From Acidobacteriota bacterium (lineage in GTDB: Bacteria; Acidobacteriota; Vicinamibacteria; Vicinamibacterales; UBA2999), in the NCBI GenBank assembly GCA_013140955.1, contig JABFRY010000536.1, positions 1-14,505 of the forward strand: a stretch of 14,505 bases of DNA. The letters run 5' to 3'. The notes beneath the pieces are model-generated. The model was not told where the DNA came from. It saw only the letters and a list, made by a program, of their open reading frames with translations, and searched no databases. Below are positions 8,335 to 14,505 of the stretch, in pieces. Numbering within the stretch: the first letter of the stretch is position 1; each line of letters starts with the position of its first letter. Made by a program: the position numbers and the translations under genes.

Positions 8335-9282
8335 TCACCCGCCGAACCAGCGGCCCAGATTCACGCGCCCCCGTTGGGCGAGCAGCCCCTTCCAGAGATC
8401 GCCCTCGCGGGCGATGCGCGACGGAACGTTCGCCATCGTGAAGTCCCCGAGCTCGACGCCCGCCTCGACCTCCTCCCAGCGCACCGGCATGGAGACGGTG
8501 GCCTGCGGCGTGGGCCGCACGGAGTACACGCTCGCCAGCGTGCGGCCCCAGGCGTTCTGGTTGTAGTCCACGAGCACCCGGCCGGGTGGCCGCCGGACGA
8601 CACGATACTCCGCGGTCAGCAGGGCCTTGTGCCGGCTGGCCATCTCGACGGCGAGCGCCCGCGCGAACTGCCATACCGTCTTCTGATCGGGCCCACGGAC
8701 GATCGGCACGTAGACGTGCATGCCCTTCGAACCGCTCGTCTTGACGACCGGTCGCATGCGCAGCGCGACCAGGGCATCCCGCATCACGAGGGCAGCCTCC
8801 CGTACGCGGGCGAAGGGCACGTCGGTCCCGGGGTCCAGATCGAAATGCAGGTAGTCGGGCCGGCCCGTGTCGTCGCACCGCGCGTACCACTGATTGAGGT
8901 CGATGCATCCGAGGTTGATCACCCACAGCAGCGAAGGCAGGTCGTCGATGACCGGGAAATCGATGGTGCCCTTGCTGCCGTGCTCGATGGGGCACACCCG
9001 GAGCCACGACGGGCGCGGCGTCGGCGCCCGCTTCATGAAGAAGTGCGCCCCGGCCGCGCCGTGCGGGTAGCGCTTCATCACCATCGCCCGGTCCCGGACG
9101 TGCGGCAGCAGGACCGGCGCGACGTCCGCGTAGTACTGCAGGAGGTGTCGCTTGGTCAGGCCGATAGCCGGCCAGAAGGGCTTCCGCAGGTTGGTCAGCG
9201 CCACCTCACGACCTTCGGCGGCGAGCCGGACGGCATCGACGCCCTCCGGGATCACGAGACGCGTCCGCCGGCCCGCCGTCAT
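8335..9282 (-). CDS. Stand-alone LigD-type primase-polymerase domain protein
   Basis: The 315 residues match the polymerase (PolDom) part of LigD, an archaeo-eukaryotic-primase-type enzyme that fills or extends ends in bacterial non-homologous end joining. Visible motifs are the N-terminal LTNLRKPFWP (29-38), the metal site HFDLDPG with D148 and D150, KTSGSKGMHVYVPI (181-194) and the third metal ligand D239 in LVDYNQN. The usual PYSxR segment reads VYSVRPTPQATVSMP. No ligase or 3'-phosphoesterase domain is attached, and neither Ku nor an ATP-dependent ligase gene lies nearby. The ATG at 9280-9282 overlaps the DUF4112 stop by four bases (ATGA); the open frame continues to 9567, but that part only shadows the upstream gene. 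The catalytic residues look intact, so I expect an active polymerase or primase. Its role in repair is inferred. Confidence 0.9.
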   Translation of the reverse strand: MTAGRRTRLVIPEGVDAVRLAAEGREVALTNLRKPFWPAIGLTKRHLLQYYADVAPVLLPHVRDRAMVMKRYPHGAAGAHFFMKRAPTPRPSWLRVCPIEHGSKGTIDFPVIDDLPSLLWVINLGCIDLNQWYARCDDTGRPDYLHFDLDPGTDVPFARVREAALVMRDALVALRMRPVVKTSGSKGMHVYVPIVRGPDQKTVWQFARALAVEMASRHKALLTAEYRVVRRPPGRVLVDYNQNAWGRTLASVYSVRPTPQATVSMPVRWEEVEAGVELGDFTMANVPSRIAREGDLWKGLLAQRGRVNLGRWFGG

Positions 9283-9770
9283 GGCACCAGCCGGCGCAGG
9301 AACCACACCGCGACCAGCACGGGCACCAGGGCCACCGCGACCACGAGCCCGAAGACGAGCAGCACGAAGGCCCAGTCCGCAGCCGTGGGCCGGCGCTCCT
9401 CGTGCACGTGTGTCGCGAGGAGCGCGTAGTTCCGCTCCCCCGCGCGCCAGGCCACGTCGAACAGGTCGCCCACGCCCGGCACCAGGCCGACGAGCGCATC
9501 GACGGCCACGTTGACGAGCATCCGCAGCTGCACGACCTTCGGGACACCGAGTTCGACCGCGTGCCACAGGACGGCCAGCGTGAAGGCCGGGGACACGAGA
9601 TCGCCCAGACCGGGTACCAGCCCGAGGAGCGGATCGAGACCGATGCGGCGTGTCGTCCCCGGAACCGGGATCGCGGAGTCGAGCAGGCGCGCCACGCGCC
9701 TGAGCAGGTCCAGCCGCCGGACCTGGGACACCGTGAGCCGGCGCGGGCGCGCTACGCCTTCAGCCCCCAT
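9279..9770 (-). CDS. DUF4112 domain protein
   Basis: The 163-residue protein carries the DUF4112 pattern: a leading LLDSAIPVPGTTRRIGLDPLLG (about 29-50), then PGLGDL (53-58), GVPK, RMLVNVAVDALVGLVPGVGDLFD (83-105), and RAGERNYALL (109-118). The segments DPLLGLVPGLGDL and DALVGLVPGVGDL look like an internal duplication. A strong C-terminal hydrophobic segment (about 133-156) predicts membrane attachment. The molecular function is unknown. I use the ATG at 9768-9770, which overlaps the end of fabH by 19 bases; a GTG at 9729-9731 (residue 14) is an alternative that removes the overlap and keeps the domain. Neither has a clear ribosome site. Its stop overlaps the polymerase-domain start (ATGA). 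Confidence 0.85.
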   Translation of the reverse strand: MGAEGVARPRRLTVSQVRRLDLLRRVARLLDSAIPVPGTTRRIGLDPLLGLVPGLGDLVSPAFTLAVLWHAVELGVPKVVQLRMLVNVAVDALVGLVPGVGDLFDVAWRAGERNYALLATHVHEERRPTAADWAFVLLVFGLVVAVALVPVLVAVWFLRRLVP

Positions 9771-10777
9771 CGCATCAGGATCGCGCTCACGGTGAAGCCG
9801 GCACCCACCGACGCCACGAGCAGCAGGTCGCCGGCCTTGAGGCGCCCTTCGTCCACCGCGTCGTTGAGGGCCAGCGGGATGGTGCCGGCGGTGGTGTTGC
9901 CGAAACGCTCGATGTTGATCACGACCTTCTCGTCGGGGATGCCGAGCTTCTCGGCCGCCGAGCGGATGATCCGCTGGTTGGCCTGGTGCGAGACGAAGAG
10001 GTCGATGTGGCTGGCATCGATGCCGTTGCGTTCGAGCAGCCGACGACAGGCATCCTCGGTGTTGCGCACGGCGAACCTGAACACCGACTGTCCGTCCTGC
10101 TTCACGTAGTGGAGCCGGCCCTCGATGGTCTCCTTGGAGGCCGGCCTGAGGCTGCCCCCCGCGGGCATGCACAGGGCGTCCCCGCCGTGGCCGTCCACGT
10201 AGTTGAGGAAGTCGATCATCCCGGCCTCCCCGTCGCTGGCCTCGACGATTACGGCCCCCGCGCCGTCGCCGAACAGCACGCAGGTCGTCCGGTCGGTGTA
10301 GTCGATGATGCTCGACATCACGTCCGCACCCACCACCAGCGCGTACCGGCTGGCGCCCGATGCCACCATCTGCGACGCGGTCGTCAGCGCATAGGTGAAG
10401 CCGGAACACGCCGCCAGCAGGTCGTAGCCCCACGCGTGATCGGCGCCGAGCTTGGCCTGGAGCAGGCAGGCGGTGCTCGGAAACAGCATGTCGGGCGTCG
10501 TCGTGCCCACGACGATGAAGTCGATGTCGGACGGCGTCAGCCCCGCCCTGGCGATGGCCTCGCGCGACGCGGCGGCGGCCAGGTCGGAGGTTGCCACGCC
10601 GGGATCCACGATGTGACGTTCGCGGATGCCGGTCCGCTGACGGATCCACTCGTCCGACGTGTCCACCATCTTTTCGAGGTCCGCGTTCGACAGCACCTTG
10701 GGCGGCACGTACGTGGCGAGGCTGGCGATGCGCGCCCGGCGAACCGGCCGCGGTGTGAGCGATGCGTTCATTACCAC
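9752..10777 (-). CDS. fabH: Beta-ketoacyl-ACP synthase III FabH
   Basis: FabH condenses acetyl- or branched acyl-CoA with malonyl-ACP to start type II fatty acid synthesis. The 341-residue product has the Cys-His-Asn triad: C124 in LLAACSGF, H264 in SHQANQRII and N294 in RFGNTTAGT. The FabH-type N-terminal YVPPKVLSN and DEWIRQRTGIRER are present, as is the glycine-rich LFGDGAGAVIV. Two starts compete. GTG at 10775-10777 has AAGGA nine bases upstream, and ATG at 10769-10771 forms TAATG with the ruvB stop. The GTG form is listed; the difference is two residues. It sits after ruvB and shares 19 bases with the DUF4112 gene. Its place in a recombination/tRNA-modification operon is not metabolically obvious. 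Confidence 0.96.
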   Translation of the reverse strand: MVMNASLTPRPVRRARIASLATYVPPKVLSNADLEKMVDTSDEWIRQRTGIRERHIVDPGVATSDLAAAASREAIARAGLTPSDIDFIVVGTTTPDMLFPSTACLLQAKLGADHAWGYDLLAACSGFTYALTTASQMVASGASRYALVVGADVMSSIIDYTDRTTCVLFGDGAGAVIVEASDGEAGMIDFLNYVDGHGGDALCMPAGGSLRPASKETIEGRLHYVKQDGQSVFRFAVRNTEDACRRLLERNGIDASHIDLFVSHQANQRIIRSAAEKLGIPDEKVVINIERFGNTTAGTIPLALNDAVDEGRLKAGDLLLVASVGAGFTVSAILMRWGLKA

Positions 10778-11793
10778 AGGCGAGAATCCTTCCCGGGGGC
10801 CTTGAGGCCGAAGTACTGGTAGGCGCGGGCGGTAGCCACACGCCCACGCGGTGTGCGGTCGAGGAATCCGGCTTCGAGCAGGAACGGCTCGTAGATGTCC
10901 TCGATCGCGTCACGCTCCTCGTGAATGGCGGCCGACAGCGTGTTCACGCCCACGGGCCCCCCGCCGAACTTGTCGATGATCGTCCGGAGGAGCTTCCGGT
11001 CGACCTCGTCGAACCCGTGATCGTCCACTTCGAGCAGGGTCATGGCCGCGCGTGCCACCTCGCCGGTCACGTGACCGTCGGCACGCACCTGCGCGTAGTC
11101 GCGCACCCGGCGCAGGAGCCTGTTGGCGATGCGAGGTGTTCCCCGCGAGCGGCGCGCCACCTCTGAGGCCGCGTCGTCGTCGATGCCCACACCGAGGATC
11201 CGCGCGGACCGGCGGACGATCTCCTCGATGTCTCCCTGCGCGTAGAAGTCGAGCCGGTGCACGATGCCGAAGCGCGCGCGCAGGGGCGAGGTGAGCAGGC
11301 CGGCACGGGTCGTGGCGCCGATGAGCGTGAAGCGCTGGAGCGGCACCTTCACCGAGCGCGCGCTCGGGCCCTGGCCGATGATGATGTCGAGCTCGTAGTC
11401 CTCCATCGCCGGGTACAGGATCTCCTCGATGGCCGGCGCCATCCGGTGGATCTCGTCGATGAACAGCACCTCGTGCTGCTGGAGGTTGGTGAGCATGGCG
11501 GCCAGGTCGCCGGCCTTCTCGATCACCGGCCCGGCGGTCGAACGGATGGGCACGCCCATCTCCTGCGCGATGACGTAGGCAAGCGTGGTCTTGCCGAGGC
11601 CCGGCGGCCCGTAGAGCAGCACGTGGTCGAGCGCCTCGGCCCGCCCGCGGGCCGCGGCAATCGATACGTCCAGATTGTCACGGACGCGGTCCTGGCCGAT
11701 GTACTCGTCCAGCCGGCGGGGGCGCAGGCCGGCCTCGTACTGCGCCTCCTCGGCCGTGGGCACGCCCGTCAGCATGCGCTCGGGCGTGGTCAC
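10771..11793 (-). CDS. ruvB: Holliday junction branch migration ATPase RuvB
   Basis: RuvB forms hexameric AAA+ rings that pump DNA through the RuvA-Holliday junction complex. The 340 residues show Walker A GPPGLGKT (62-69), Walker B FIDEIH (111-116), sensor 1 in GATTRAG (159-165), the arginine finger region PLRARFG (170-176), RGTPRIANRLLRRVRD, and the winged-helix end GGPVGVNTLSAAIHEE to YQYFGL. The GTG at 11791-11793 gives MTTPERML and overlaps the ruvA stop as GTGA; GGGAG lies eight bases before it. The ATG at residue 7 is a weaker alternative. The open frame extends to 12813 but that part only mirrors ruvA and ruvC in another frame. The stop TAA shares one base with a possible fabH ATG. 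Confidence 0.97.
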   Translation of the reverse strand: MTTPERMLTGVPTAEEAQYEAGLRPRRLDEYIGQDRVRDNLDVSIAAARGRAEALDHVLLYGPPGLGKTTLAYVIAQEMGVPIRSTAGPVIEKAGDLAAMLTNLQQHEVLFIDEIHRMAPAIEEILYPAMEDYELDIIIGQGPSARSVKVPLQRFTLIGATTRAGLLTSPLRARFGIVHRLDFYAQGDIEEIVRRSARILGVGIDDDAASEVARRSRGTPRIANRLLRRVRDYAQVRADGHVTGEVARAAMTLLEVDDHGFDEVDRKLLRTIIDKFGGGPVGVNTLSAAIHEERDAIEDIYEPFLLEAGFLDRTPRGRVATARAYQYFGLKAPGKDSRLW

Positions 11794-12386
11794 TGCATCA
11801 GCTCCCGGAGCGCGCCGCGCAACGCGGGCTCGAACGCGCTCTCCCCGTCGGCGAGCGCCGCCTGCACCGCCCGCTCCGCCAGGTTGCGCGGGTAGCCGAG
11901 GTTCTGGAGCGCCGACAGCAGGTCCGCGCGCAGGCGATCGGCGGGCGACACGTCGGGCCGGGTGGCGGCCGCGGGCAGCACCAGCTGCGACAGGCGATCC
12001 TTCAGCTCGAGGACGAGACGTTCGGCCGTCTTCTTGCCGATGCCGGGGATGAGGGTAAGGCGGGCCACGTCGGAGCGCTCGATGGCACCGACGAGTTCCG
12101 GCGCACCGATGCCCGAGAGCACGCCCACCGCCAGGCGTGGTCCGATGCCGCTCACCGCGATCAGGCGCTCGAACACCTGCTGTTCGAGCTGGGTGATGAA
12201 GCCGTACAGCAGGAGCGCGTCCTCCCGCACGTGCGTGTGCACGCGCAGGGCGACGTCGGCGCCCTCGTCGCCGATCTCGTAGAAGGTGCTGAGCGGAACG
12301 TGGACCTCGTACCCCACGCCGCTGACGTCCACCACGATGCGGTGCGGCTGCTTGTCGAGGACGCGGCCCCGCAGGAAGGCAATCAT
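11790..12386 (-). CDS. ruvA: Holliday junction DNA-binding protein RuvA
   Basis: RuvA binds four-way junctions as a tetramer and loads RuvB. The 198-residue length is typical. The OB-fold domain begins MIAFLRGRV and includes VSGVGYEVHVPLST (21-34) and REDALLLYGF (54-63). Two helix-hairpin-helix motifs follow: VSGIGPRLAVGVLSGI (78-93) and IPGIGKKTAERLVLEL (113-128). The C-terminal domain that contacts RuvB includes DLLSALQNLGYPRNLAERAV (145-164). The ATG at 12384-12386 overlaps the ruvC stop as ATGA and has no separate ribosome site, so it probably relies on re-initiation. The open frame upstream to 12776 is only a shadow of ruvC. Confidence 0.97.
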   Translation of the reverse strand: MIAFLRGRVLDKQPHRIVVDVSGVGYEVHVPLSTFYEIGDEGADVALRVHTHVREDALLLYGFITQLEQQVFERLIAVSGIGPRLAVGVLSGIGAPELVGAIERSDVARLTLIPGIGKKTAERLVLELKDRLSQLVLPAAATRPDVSPADRLRADLLSALQNLGYPRNLAERAVQAALADGESAFEPALRGALRELMQ

Positions 12387-12961
12387 GACGGGGGCCGGTA
12401 CTGTCGCCAGGTCCGGGGCACCGCGCGGCGTCTGCCGGCCGGCGCCGCCACCGGCACGGCGACGGCGACCGCGGCCTCGGTGCCTGGGACCGGCACGTGC
12501 GCGTGCAGATGGCAGATCGCCACCGCCAGGGCGTCGGTGGCATCGAGCGACAGGGGATCGGCCGGCAGGCCGAGCAGCAGCCGGACCATGTGCTGCACCT
12601 GCTGCTTCTCGGCGCGACCGTACCCGACGACCGCGCGCTTGACCTCGGCCGGGGTGTACTCGACCACGAGGCATCCGGCCTGCGCGGCAGCCAGCATCGC
12701 CACGCCCCTCGCGTGCCCCAGGCGGAGCGCGCTGCGGGCGTTGCGGGCGTGAAAGAGGTTCTCGATGGCCACACACCCCGGCCGGCAGGCCTCGAGCTGC
12801 ACGGCCAGTTCACGATGGATGCGCACGAGCCGCTCCGGCAGGCCCTCGGCCGCGCGCGCGGTGATCGTCCCGCAGGTGACCATGCGATGGCGCCGTCCGT
12901 CGGTCTCCACGCAGCCGTAGCCGGTGCGCTCGGAGCCGGGGTCGATGCCGAAGATCCTCAC
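12383..12961 (-). CDS. ruvC: Holliday junction resolvase RuvC
   Basis: RuvC is a dimeric RNase H-fold endonuclease that cuts Holliday junctions symmetrically. The four acidic metal ligands are visible: D7 in GIDPGS, E67 in AIENLFHA, and D140 and D143 in SLDATDALAVAICH. RNARSALRLGHARGV and YTPAEVKRAVVGYGRAEKQQVQ are typical RuvC segments. The protein has 192 residues; the last 35 or so are Ala/Val/Pro/Arg-rich and extend past the usual end of the fold (E. coli RuvC is 173). The GTG at 12959-12961 overlaps the yebC stop as GTGA and gives the standard MRIFGIDPG N-terminus. Gene order yebC-ruvC-ruvA-ruvB is the classic recombination operon. Confidence 0.97.
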   Translation of the reverse strand: MRIFGIDPGSERTGYGCVETDGRRHRMVTCGTITARAAEGLPERLVRIHRELAVQLEACRPGCVAIENLFHARNARSALRLGHARGVAMLAAAQAGCLVVEYTPAEVKRAVVGYGRAEKQQVQHMVRLLLGLPADPLSLDATDALAVAICHLHAHVPVPGTEAAVAVAVPVAAPAGRRRAVPRTWRQYRPPS

Positions 12962-13707
12962 GCCAGGGAGGCCTCGATCTCCTTCTCTTCGATGTCGAAG
13001 TTGGCCCAGACGCTCTGCACGTCGTCGTGATCCTCGATGGCTTCCATGAGCTTCAGCATCTGCTGGGCATCCTTGCCGGTGAGCTTCACGAGGTTCTGGG
13101 GAATCATGGCGACGGCCGCGCTGGCGGGCTCGACGTCGAGCGCCTTCACCGCATCGCGCACGACGTCGAGGCTCTCGGGAAGGCAGATGATCTCCCAGGC
13201 GCCACCGTCGTCGTTCACGTCGTCGGCACCCGCCTCGAGGGCGGCCGTCAGCAGGCGCTCCTCGTCCACGGTGCCCTTCTCCACGACCACCAGCCCCTTG
13301 CGGGAGAACATCCAGGCCACGCTGTTCTCGGCGGCCAGGTTGCCGTTGTACTTGCCGAGCAGGAAGCGGATCTCCCCCACCGTACGGTTCCTGTTGTCCG
13401 TGAGGGTCTGGATCATCAGCGCCACCCCGCCGGGGCCGTAACCTTCGTAGAGGATCTCGTCGTACGAGACGCCGGGCTCCTCGCCGGTGCCGCGCCGGAT
13501 GGCCCGCTCGATGTTCTCGCGGGGCATGTTGTTGGCCTTGGCCTCGGCCACGATCGTGCGCAGGCGGGGGTTCATGTCGACGTCGCCGCCGCCGTTACGG
13601 GCGGCCACGGTCAACTCCTTGATGATGCGCGTGAACACCTTGCCGCGCTTGGCGTCAGCCGCGCCCTTCTTGTGCTTGATGGTGTGCCACTTGGAATGGC
13701 CTGACAT
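12958..13707 (-). CDS. yebC: YebC/PmpR-family protein
   Basis: The 249-residue cytoplasmic protein starts MSGHSKWHTIKHKKGAADAK, the invariant YebC opening, and continues with KRGKVFTRIIKEL, MPRENIERAIRRG, YEGYGPGGVALM, TDNRNRTVGEIR and SVAWMFSRKG. Members were first described as transcriptional regulators (PmpR), and later work links the family to ribosome function on difficult sequences such as proline stretches; which role holds here cannot be read from sequence. The ATG at 13705-13707 has a GGAG site at 13715-13718, spaced seven bases. It is the first gene of the coupled cluster down to queA. The 45-base gap upstream contains a run of six T on the minus strand but no convincing promoter or terminator hairpin. 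Confidence 0.97.
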   Translation of the reverse strand: MSGHSKWHTIKHKKGAADAKRGKVFTRIIKELTVAARNGGGDVDMNPRLRTIVAEAKANNMPRENIERAIRRGTGEEPGVSYDEILYEGYGPGGVALMIQTLTDNRNRTVGEIRFLLGKYNGNLAAENSVAWMFSRKGLVVVEKGTVDEERLLTAALEAGADDVNDDGGAWEIICLPESLDVVRDAVKALDVEPASAAVAMIPQNLVKLTGKDAQQMLKLMEAIEDHDDVQSVWANFDIEEKEIEASLA

Positions 13708-13752
13708 GCGGAATCTCCAGAAAATCCGACAAAAAACCGACCCGCGATGGTA

Positions 13753-14505
13753 TCACGCGCGCCGACGGGGCTTGCGCGCGAGGACCATCCACACCTCGGC
13801 CCTCGGGTCCCAGGGGCCACCCCGATAGTCCCCGAGCAGGGCCGTGATCTCGAAGCCGGCCTTTTCGAGGCGGCGGGCCATCTGGGGCACCGACAGGGTC
13901 CGGAACGTGAGCGAGAAGCGGCGCGTGGTGCTGCGGCGTCCCTGCCGCTCGGTGAACGCCTGGTCGAAGATGGTGAGACGCCGGGCCCGGTCCTGGCGGA
14001 TCGTCTCGACGAGGGTGACCCGGCTGCCGCCCGGCCCCTTGCCGTCGAGACTCAGACGCTGGCGGTACTCGTCCCAGGACGGCAGGTCCGCCACCAGCTC
14101 CAGCCCGAACGCCCCGCCCGGTACCAGGCTGGCGAAGACGGCGCCGAGCGTGGCGGCGAGATCGCGCTCCCGGAGCAGCGACTGCAGCACACCGTACGGC
14201 GCCATGACGGCGGCAAACGCCCGCGGTCGGAAGGGGAGCGTGCGGATGTCGCCCTGCACCAGCGCCAGGTGGCGCAGCAACCGGGCCCGACGGGCGCGGA
14301 CCCGGGCCCGCTCCAGCATGGGGCCCGAGCGGTCGATCCCGGTGAGGTGCACGCCCGCCCGCGCCAGGGGCAGCGAGAGACGGCCCGTGCCGCAGCCCAG
14401 TTCCAGAACGGGCCCGTCGGCGCGCTGTCCGAAGCCGCGCCAGAATGGGACGTCACGACGCCCGAGCGTCCGCGCGTTCTCCCAGTCGTAGTAGGGGGCG
14501 TAGTC
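13753..14505 (-). CDS. Class I SAM-dependent methyltransferase, 5' end missing
   Basis: The frame is open to the right edge, so the start is outside the window; 250 residues are visible. They begin DYAPYYDWENARTL, followed by the SAM-binding motif I VLELGCGTGRLSLPLARAG (33-51), the acidic motif II GIDRS (55-59), GDIRTLPF and then VMAPYGVLQSLL, and a methyltransferase C-terminal half ending GPWDPRAEVWMVLARK. A GTG at 14350-14352 lies after motif I, so a start there would destroy the cofactor site and is rejected. The Y-D-W opening suggests only a few residues are missing. The target (small molecule, RNA or protein) cannot be told; the fold resembles general methyltransferases of the Methyltransf_25/11 type. 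It is 45 bases upstream of yebC on the same strand. Confidence 0.85.
   Translation of the reverse strand, partial: DYAPYYDWENARTLGRRDVPFWRGFGQRADGPVLELGCGTGRLSLPLARAGVHLTGIDRSGPMLERARVRARRARLLRHLALVQGDIRTLPFRPRAFAAVMAPYGVLQSLLRERDLAATLGAVFASLVPGGAFGLELVADLPSWDEYRQRLSLDGKGPGGSRVTLVETIRQDRARRLTIFDQAFTERQGRRSTTRRFSLTFRTLSVPQMARRLEKAGFEITALLGDYRGGPWDPRAEVWMVLARKPRRRA

Noticed and set aside
7642..9429. 595-codon open frame on the plus strand opposite queA and the polymerase-domain gene
   Set aside because: Antisense shadow with biased composition and no recognisable motif.
9279..10913. 544-codon frame ending in DUF4112 suggesting a large fusion
   Set aside because: The first two thirds are an Arg/Gly/His-rich shadow of fabH and the ruvB end; the domain starts near 9770.
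10771..12813. Very long RuvB frame of 680 codons suggesting a fusion protein
   Set aside because: Residues before GTG 11793 are out-of-frame readings of ruvA and ruvC, which are both intact; the GTGA overlap gives the true start.
13708..13752. T-rich run before yebC as a terminator for the methyltransferase gene
   Set aside because: The only nearby stem (CGTGAT/ATCGCG) is short, has a wobble and is six bases from the T run.

Overview
This is a GC-rich (by eye about two thirds G+C), gene-dense bacterial chromosome segment of conserved housekeeping genes, all read from the minus strand. No phage, plasmid, transposase or CRISPR sequence was seen. The host is probably an Acidobacteriota-like bacterium. 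That is an inference from the high G+C, a c-di-AMP cyclase set combined with a Gram-negative style ftsH-folP-glmM order, a stand-alone LigD polymerase domain and a bacterial deoxyhypusine-synthase-like gene. The sequence alone does not prove it.

In transcription order (right to left) the window opens with the 3' part of a SAM-dependent methyltransferase (13753-14505, start outside the window). Next comes a very compact cluster, yebC-ruvC-ruvA-ruvB-fabH-DUF4112-ligD polymerase-queA (13707 down to 7279). Most junctions are stop/start overlaps (GTGA, ATGA, TAATG), so it should behave as one translationally coupled operon. It joins Holliday-junction processing (RuvABC), a YebC-family protein, the first condensing step of fatty acid synthesis (FabH), a DUF4112 membrane protein, a LigD-type primase-polymerase domain and queuosine synthesis (QueA).

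The only gene-free stretch longer than 300 bases (6973-7278) holds a long imperfect palindrome of about 220 bp (7057-7276). It has 41-bp inverted ends, each of which folds into a REP-like hairpin, and it resembles a REPIN/MITE. Downstream of it is a deoxyhypusine-synthase-like gene (5929-6972), probably starting well inside its longest open frame and possibly leaderless.

A CAU-anticodon tRNA (5835-5911) follows, immediately upstream of tilS, whose product modifies the CAU anticodon of tRNA-Ile2. The left third is tilS-ftsH-folP-cdaA-cdaR-glmM (5738 down to 1). It combines membrane protein quality control (FtsH), folate synthesis (FolP), c-di-AMP synthesis and its regulator (CdaA, CdaR) and amino-sugar supply for peptidoglycan (GlmM, only its first 21 complete codons visible). 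The order looks like a merger of the Firmicutes tilS...ftsH and cdaA-cdaR-glmM arrangements with the enterobacterial ftsH-folP-glmM arrangement.

The most interesting items are the palindromic element, the deoxyhypusine-synthase-like gene, the stand-alone LigD polymerase domain inside a ruv/fabH/queA operon, and the composite c-di-AMP cluster. No clearly unprecedented multi-gene system was found.
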